Source: Posidonia oceanica
Taxonomy: Eukaryota; Streptophyta; Magnoliopsida; Alismatales; Posidoniaceae
Direction: 5' to 3'
DNA: 64,000 nucleotides
Assembly (NCBI GenBank): GCA_037176725.1
Contig: JAZBRS010000049.1
Location: 30,062,001 to 30,126,000 of the forward strand
In this document: in pieces, positions 57,645 to 64,000 of the stretch
Layout of the letters: every line of letters begins with the position of its first letter
How positions within the stretch are numbered: the stretch's first letter is position 1
Notes under the pieces: model-generated
The model's input: the letters and a program-made list of their open reading frames with translations, nothing else
What the model was told of the DNA's origin: nothing
The model's database searches: none
Program-made: the position numbers and the translations under genes

Positions 57645-59030
57645 TGCCGAGGGGATTGCCCAAGGGGGTCGAAAATAAAAACATGACCTACCAAGAGGAT
57701 TGCCCAAGGGAGTCGAAAATAAAGCATGACGTGCCTAGGGGATGGCCCAAGGGAGTCGAAAATAAAGCATTACGTGCCTAGGGGATGGCCCAAGGGAGTC
57801 GAAAATAACAACATGACGTGCTTAGGGGATGGCCCAAGGGAGTTGAAAATAAAGCATGACGTGCCTAGAGGATGGCCCAAGGGAGTCGAAAATAAAGCAG
57901 GACGTGCCTAGGGGATGGCCCAAGGGAGTCGAAATTAAAACGTGACGTGCCTAGGGGATGGCCCAAGGGAGTCGAAAATAACAACATGACGTGCCTAGGG
58001 GATGACCCAAGGGAGTCGAAAATAGCAACATGACGTGCCTAAGGGATGGCCCAAGGGAGTCGAAAACAACAACATGATGTGCCTAGGGGATGGCCCAAGG
58101 GAGTCGAAAATGAAAACATAACGTGCCTAGGAGATGGCCCAAGGGAGTCGAAAACAAAAACATGACGTGCCTAGGGGATGGCTCAAGGGAATCGAAAACA
58201 ACAACATGACGTGCCCAGGGGATGGCCCAAGGAAGTCGAAAACAATAACATGACGTGCCTAGGGGATGGCCCATGGGAGTCGAAAATAAAGACATGACGT
58301 GCCTAGGGGATGGCCCAAGGGAGTCAAAAATAAAAACTTGACGTGCCTAGGGGATGGCCCAAGGGAGTCGAAAATAAAAACTTGACATGCCTAGGGGATG
58401 GCCCAAGGGAGTCGAAAATAAAAACTTGATGTGCCTAGGGGATGGCCCAAGCGAGTCAAAAATAAAAAAACATGACATGCCAAGGGGATGGCCCAAGGGA
58501 GTCAAAAATGAAAACCTGACGTGCCTAGGGGATGGCCCAAGGGAGTCGAAAATAAAAACATGACGTGCCTAGGGGATGGCCCAAGGGAGTCGAAAACAAC
58601 AACATGTCGTGCCTAGGGGATGGCCCAAGGGAGTCGAAAACAACAACATGACGTGCCTAGGGGATGGCCCAAGGGAGTCGAAAATAAAAACATGACATAC
58701 CTAGGTGATGGCCCAAGGGAGTCGAAAACAAAAACATGATGTGCCTAGGGGATGGCCCATGGGAGCCAAAAACAACAACATGACGTGCCTAGGGGATGGG
58801 CCAAGGGAGTCGAAATTAAAGCCTGACGTGCCTAGGGGATGGGCCAAGGGAGTCGAAATTAAAGCCTAACGTGCCTAGGGGATGGCCCAAGGGAGTCGAA
58901 AACAAAAGCATGACGTGCCTAGGGAATGGCCCAAGGGAGTCGAAAATAAAGCATGACGTGCCTAGGGGATGGCCCAAGGGAGTCGAAAAAAAAGCATGAC
59001 GTGCCAAGGTGATGGCCCAAGGGAGTCGAA
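57645..59030. repeat. 43-45-bp minisatellite array, about 31 units
   Basis: Unit GTGCCTAGGGGATGGCCCAA plus GGGAGTCGAAAATAAAAACATGAC (starts at 57,731, 57,774 and 57,818, for example). Length varies in the A-rich part of each unit. The array ends a few hundred bp before the D1 promoter. Confidence 0.92.
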
Positions 59031-59370
59031 AAGGATACTTCTTTGACTTTGCTTGCTTTGTTGGCCCAGTTGTGCTCCAGGACTCTTGCTGTTCTGCTCT
59101 CAATTCTGCTTTGACTTGTTGGACGGCTAAAGAACCACGGCTAACGTTGGACGGCATTGCGGCCACGTATAACGTCGTGAGACAGGCTGCTGTCTTTCCT
59201 ATTCGGGCACCACCATTTTGAAAGTAAATCTCCAATTTTCTTTGGGTTTCCATTCCGATGAAGGCTCCACGGCCTATATTAGACCCCCCTCTTGGCTTGA
59301 ATCTTGTAGTTCAAACATTTATCTTCCTTTCCTTATTGATTTTTGCTTGCTAGGGCTTGTGCTTCTCCTC
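59031..59370 (+). promoter_or_regulatory. Promoter region of D1
   Basis: AACGTT-type cluster at 59,139-59,180 (CGGCTAACGTTGGACGGC, CCACGTATAACGTCG) and a TATA-like TATATTA at 59,275, about 95 bp before the ATG at 59,371. Confidence 0.5.
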
Positions 59371-60699
59371 ATGGATTTGAGTGATATCCCATGTCATGCT
59401 TTCCAGGTGGCCGTCTTCTCCTCTTCTTCTGACATGGTGCAGCTCCGGCTGGAGGCCATACCCAACCATTTGGTGAACCTATCGGTGCATGAGAAGGTAC
59501 TCCCTGTTTTCATCTTTTCTGCATACTCCCATTCTCGTACTTCTGCTGATTTTTTCTTTACTTTATAGCCCCTATCTTCTGCCAACAACGACCGGGACTC
59601 GAAAGCCTATCAGTTGGACTAGGTTCAACAATTCTGCTCTTGGGCTTTGAAGAAGTACTGGGAATGCTTGGAGGAGGCTGGTCTCTGTCAGGCCCTTCGC
59701 CAGCTGCAGCAGCCTGTTGACTGGAAAGCGCTCTTCGGCCTCTATGGGCTGTGGAATCCCTTGACTTATACGTTCTTTTCCTCTTCTGGGGAATTGACCA
59801 TTCTCTTGGAGGAAGTGAGCGCCCTCCTAGGTACTCGACATGCCGACCCATCCATTTACTACAGGGATGCCTACCTTCTGCCAATCGGGGTGGTAGGTTC
59901 TTTCTCTCTCTTAAAGCGCCTCTTCGGCTCTGTTGTTGTGCCAGAGGACCTGGTGCTGGATGGCTGCATCAAACTCTCCTCTTTGTGGAAATTTTTCTGG
60001 AAACAGCGCGACAACATCTGCTCTGAGGCTTCTTGCTTGGAATGCGTCTTCATTCTGATCGGGGGACTGGTGCTCTTCCCAAATGAAGCTCTGACTATTA
60101 GTGCCTATCATGCCGAGCTCATGTGCATTTGCATGCGCAACCCGGAGAAGTGTTTGAGTCAATCTGTTTTGGCTTTTACCATCTGGGGCTTATCCAGTGC
60201 CTGCCTCGGGGGGCCATTCTTTGGCTCGCCGTTCCTAGTTCTGCGCTAGTTGGAGGAGCATTTTCTTCTGCCTGCTCTTGATGCCAGCCTTCCCTTGGAG
60301 GAGCTCATTCGCCGTTTATGCGCTTGCGAGGTCAAGTCCCAGATGGACTCCTTCAGTCCCCCCTCGTCTTTCAGGACAGTGTCTGACCTAGAGTATTTCC
60401 TGACACTGATTGGGGCGACCGAGTTTGTGAGGTACAACCCTCAGCGATGCTTCTCAATGCTAGGTACTCCTCGGGCTATACCTCCCTTGCCGCGCTTGAG
60501 GGACACCCCTGGGGACATCATCCAAGTCTTCTATCAGGCTGGTACTTGGGACGGGAAGGGGCGAAACCGAGTCCTTTCTGCATGGGAGAACTCGAACGCA
60601 GACCGCGAAGCCATCTCTCTTGCAACTTATGACGCTTGGTATGAGGACGTGCGTCCTAAATTGTTCAATGAATTTCCTTCAAAAAGACAAAAAATGTAG
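59371..60699 (+). pseudogene. D1: PMD-like gene with one intron, two in-frame stops
   Basis: Exon 1 (59,371-59,496, 42 codons, starts MDLSDIPCHAF), intron 59,497-59,568 (GTACTC...TTATAG, 72 nt), exon 2 to the stop at 60,697-60,699. PMD-like core in exon 2: 'LYGLWNPLTYTFFSSSGELT' followed by ILLEEVSALLG. Further blocks LIGGLVLF and FFGSPFLV match D1'. In-frame TAGs occur at 59,620 (Trp in D1') and about 60,247. A poly(A) signal AATAAA lies at 60,723-60,728. No catalytic motif is seen; PMD proteins such as MAIN/MAIL1 act in plant genome regulation, but that does not establish a role here. Confidence 0.75.
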
Positions 60700-60722
60700 T
60701 TAGAAATGTATCATTTATCATC

Positions 60723-60728
60723 AATAAA
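60723..60728 (+). terminator. Poly(A) signal of D1
   Basis: AATAAA about 24 bp after the stop codon, followed by T-rich sequence. Confidence 0.55.
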
Positions 60729-60815
60729 ATTTATTTCGTTTCTTTGGTCTCTTTTGAATGGATTTGTATGAGTTGAACGAAAGTATCAGAATTCAGCACA
60801 CTTCCCTGAACTTAA

Positions 60816-60970
60816 AGCGTTGTACGTTGAAATGGGAGCATCCAACGTTGTACGCTGGGAAACCAGCGGCTAACGTTTTAACTCGAAAAACGTTGAACGC
60901 GTCATAGGGCGCGTATAACATTCTTTCTTCTCAAGGTGTTGGACGTGGAAATTCACGCGTACAACGTTGA
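60816..60970 (+). promoter_or_regulatory. AACGTT palindrome cluster upstream of D2
   Basis: Densest cluster in the window: AAAGCGTTGTACGTTG, CATCCAACGTTGTACGCTGG, CGGCTAACGTTTTAAC, AAACGTTGAACGCG, GGGCGCGTATAAC, GTGTTGGACGTGG and CACGCGTACAACGTTG in 155 bp, ending 5 bp before the TATA box. Confidence 0.55.
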
Positions 60971-60974
60971 AAGG

Positions 60975-60980
60975 TATAAA
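60975..60980 (+). promoter_or_regulatory. TATA box of D2
   Basis: TATAAA in GAAAGGTATAAAGCCC, 110 bp before the ATG at 61,090. Confidence 0.6.
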
Positions 60981-61089
60981 GCCCTCGTCCTACGCCACGG
61001 GTGGCCATCTGCTCTGCTCCTCTTCTTCTTCTTTGGCACCAGCGGGCTTTTCCGACGACTCTCCTTCTCATTCCGGCGAGGCGACTTCG

Positions 61090-64000
61090 ATGGAGAAGAG
61101 AATCTCCCATTTTTACACCTGGATGGCGAAAAGGGCTCGGACGGGCAAAAGGACTCGGACGGGCCCTTCCCCCTTTGACGAGGTTGCGTCGGAGGCGGCG
61201 ACTGTTGGCCCAGCAGTGTGGGAAATGGCGGCGAGGGTTGTGGGGGTCGCTGGCGAGGTCGTGGCAGGCAGGGACACGTCGGTGGAGGCCAGTTCTGCGG
61301 TCGTGGAGGCTGTAGCTGAGGTTGTTGATCCTGGAACGGCTTCTGGGGTGGCCATGGAGGCCGGCTAGACTATGGCAGAGGTGGCGGAGGCTGGTGGTGC
61401 CGTGGCAAGGCTTGGGGTGACGATCGGTGGCGATGCCAAGGCTGCGGGAGCGAAGACGGGGGTTGCCGGTGGTGGTACCGCAGAGGCCGAGGTGGCGGTT
61501 GGTGGCGACGCCGTGGAGGCGGAGGCGACGGCCAGTGACACTACCGTGGGGGGGGACTCTGGTTCCGGGGAGGCCGTAGAGATGACGGCGGAGGCGATCT
61601 CTGGTTCCAGCAGTTCTTTCAGCTATGAGGATTCAGAGGAGACGGTCTCAGAGACGAGGCCCGAGGTCGGCCTAGACGAGGCGGGGCCCTCGAAGGTGCC
61701 AGAGGCAAGGCCAGTCGACCCCTTCCTTGCGCAGTTTGGCGAGGACGACGGCTGGTGGCGGAACATGGTCGACTTCGTCTAACGGGAGGCGGAGGGCGAT
61801 GCGAGGGATCCCCCGGACTACTGGCGGAAGCAGATCCCCCGGGATGAGGTGCAGGCATCGGGACAGCGTAGGGATGCATCCCGATCAGAGTACACCACTG
61901 CCACACTAGCTTCTAGGGGGCAAGTAGACATCTTTTCATTTTTTCCATATTTTGTTCAATTATTTCATCCCGACTAATGGTTCTCTTGCTTGCTTGTAGA
62001 GTCGAGCACCGGCCGTGACCCACTGCTACTGGGGTCAGGACCGCTAGTCCTACGCTTTGTTGGCTACTTTCCAGCAGGAGCATTTGGATCGGATGGGATT
62101 TGGGCATTTCCTGTCCATCCCAAACTTTCCCCTCCATCCAATGTTTTTGGAGGCAGTTGCAGAGTGGTGGAGCTTCTACACGAGCTCGATCGTCATGAGG
62201 GCGGGCGAGTTTGTACTCTCCATTAAGGACATGGCGTGGTTGACCGGTCTCTGGGTCACGAGCAGGCCAGTGACAAGGCGGGTGCGCCCGGGCTACTCGA
62301 CCTTGGTGCAGGAGCTTGTTGGACGTCAGTTAGCCATGAGTGGGGAGAAGCTTGTGGTGATCACTTCCGAGGTTCGCCAGGTGAGTGAGCTAGTGGAGAC
62401 AGTAGCCAGACAGGGTGTGGAGGCCAACCAGCAGTTGCGGGCCTTCCTCCTAATACTGTTCGGGGAGGTGCTTTTTTCGCACTCCTCCTCGAAGCTTTCG
62501 GCATGGTTCCTTCCTCCTCTGGCGGACTTGGAGCACGTGGGAGAGTACGCCTAGGGAGCGGCTAGCTTGGCGCACCTGTACTCCACCCTCTTCCACTTCA
62601 CTGACGGTAGTTCTCGCCAGTTGGGCGGGAACCTGCCATTCCTTTAGGTAAATCTGCATATTTAAGCTTGCATTGGATATTATATTCTTGCTAACAGCTT
62701 CCTTGTTTTGCATGCAGATGTGGGCGTGGGACCACTTCGCCTTTCTGCGACCTGCCCTTCCTCCAGTTCCTCCTACCGGTGTCCCCTTTCCTCGGGGATT
62801 GTTCTGGGCCACTGCTGAGCAGGCCATTAAGCCTACAGATGACAATCGCTATGTCGGTCGTCTGCTTTTTGAGTTTCTTGTTCCAGCTCAGGTAACTTTA
62901 ATTTCAGCTTCTGTTTATTTATTTATGTTGCTTGCTGACATGTATTGCTCCTTTCAGGTGGTTTGGCATCCATATGCTGAGGGAGAGCATGCAGACGTCC
63001 CTGAGATTGCCCATGATCGGGCCATTTTCGACCAGGACGTATGGATCCACTGCTGGAACCACTGTCATTTCCAGCAAATTGGCAGAGCACTACGACAGCT
63101 AGGGCACCAGCAGGCTCAGCCTCTACCTCCTCCTCACCGAGTTTGGCGAGAGACATGCGGTAGGGGCAACCGTACTCGCCATTAGGTGGACGTCTACGGT
63201 CCACAGCTCCTAGACTAGGCCCGTCGTGGTTCCCTTGCTCCGACGGATGCTACAGAGGAGGACGAGGCGGTGTGGGCCGAGTGGATAGACCGGGAGTTTT
63301 CTTCTTTGATGATCTTCCACCGGTCCCACTTCCTTGGGTGCGGGAAGCTTCCTTCGGGGGACACAGATCCCGGGGAGGCGGTGGTGTCCCGTGCGGCCCT
63401 GCTGGAGGAGGTTCAGTCTTCCCAAGCCCAGCTGGACATAGCGGTGAGCTTCTGAATTTGGCTAACTTGCTTTCTTTCTTTTGCAGCTCAAGGCAACCGA
63501 TGAGTAGGCTCAGCAGGAGCACCACTTGACCCAGCAGCTCTCTGTTCTGACCAAGAAGATTGATCGTTTGCGTGCCTCTGCCTCTCAGGTATCTTCATAT
63601 GTAGCTTTTATAGTCTGGCTATGAATTGTAACTGACTTGAATCTTTCTTTTCAGCCTTCGACTAGTAGTGCTCCTCCTTCGGACCACTCAGAGGAGATCT
63701 TCCATCTCTAGGAGAAGGTAAACATGCCTTTATTTTATTTCTGCTTTTGAAATTCCCTTGGTCCTGACGCCATTGCTTGTAGGTTACTTACCTAGAGGGC
63801 GAGCTGAGGGAGCGGGCTGGTGACTTCATAGCTGCCAGCTCTGTCGGGAGATCGGGGGAGCTGCAGGGGACAGTTGCCGCTAGCAGCGCACGGATCCAGG
63901 AGCTAGAGCAGTAGGTTGCCGATAGGGACGATGAGATTGCCCAATCTCAGGTGGTACGATTTAATTCAGCGCTTCTTTACGTCTTCCATGTCCTTGCTTG
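61090..64000 (+). pseudogene. D2: multi-exon PMD-like gene, runs off the right edge
   Basis: Exons by splice signals: 61,090-61,923, 62,000-62,647, 62,720-62,891, 62,958-63,443, 63,487-63,588, 63,655-63,717, 63,783-63,950. The 43-nt gap between exons 4 and 5 is short for a plant intron and uncertain. Exon 1 is Ala/Gly/Glu-rich and low-complexity. Exon 2 has the PMD core: 'FLEAVAEWWSFYTSS', RAGEFVLSIKDMAWLTGL, then GEVLFSHSSSK and LAHLYSTLF. Exons 3-4 add conserved W-rich blocks; exons 5-7 encode a coiled-coil. In-frame stops (for example after MEAG, after MVDFV and at the end of exon 2, mostly TAG) make it a pseudogene. D2' is its close relative. Confidence 0.72.

Noticed and set aside
57133..57911. 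Cysteine/leucine-rich and Gly/Pro-rich ORFs
   Set aside because: They are read from the 34-bp and 43-45-bp minisatellites in several frames and show no domain.

Overview
The window is nuclear DNA of a flowering plant, packed end to end with LTR retrotransposons. I see no ordinary host gene, tRNA, rRNA or CRISPR array. The species cannot be read from the sequence. The evidence is Ty3/gypsy gag-pro-pol of the Tat/Ogre type (a degenerate first RNase H followed by a second 'archaeal-type' RNase H before integrase), very long LTRs, minisatellite-filled 3' UTRs, spliceosomal introns and plant mobile domain (PMD)-type accessory genes.

Region 1 (1-33,761, minus strand): a giant Tat/Ogre-like family, here called A, in two head-to-tail copies that share one LTR. 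Copy A1 has a partial 3' LTR (1-3,474), PPT, satellite-rich 3' UTR, a PMD/DUF7745-like ORF, pol, protease, gag, leader, PBS and a complete 5.95-kb LTR (19,286-25,239). Copy A2 uses the same LTR as its 3' LTR and runs to 33,761, where it stops inside RT. Positions 1-11,982 and 21,775-33,761 are near-identical. A1 would span about 27.7 kb.

Region 2 (33,759-48,966): a second Tat-type family. Fragment B (minus, to 37,563) is joined to A2 so that B integrase runs in frame into A2 RT. B is cut in its G-patch region by the 5' LTR of element C (plus, from 37,564). C has a 1.39-kb LTR, PBS, leader, gag, TWO successive retropepsin-like domains, a G-patch, an acidic/proline-rich linker, RT, two RNases H and integrase. 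Its gag-protease-protease-G-patch-linker part is one ancestral frame and pol follows in another. No 3' LTR for C was found.

Region 3 (about 50,370-64,000): two inverted blocks of intron-containing PMD-like genes. The left block (minus) holds D2' then D1'; the right block (plus) holds D1 then D2. D1', D1 and D2 each have a TATA-like box about 95-110 bp before the ATG, preceded by a cluster of AACGTT-centred palindromes. The same type of cluster lies upstream of the TATA box in the C LTR. A solo LTR of the B/C family with a clear 5-bp target-site duplication (GATTG) interrupts D2'. Between the blocks, 56.3-59.0 kb holds several tandem-repeat families.

Nearly every coding region is broken. Most in-frame stops that can be compared with a sister copy come from CAG or TGG becoming TAG, the pattern expected from decay of methylated cytosine. 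The points most worth following are the double protease of C, the promoter-equipped PMD gene pairs with their AACGTT modules, the triplicated primer-binding-site region of A1, and the in-frame integrase/RT fusion at 33,761.
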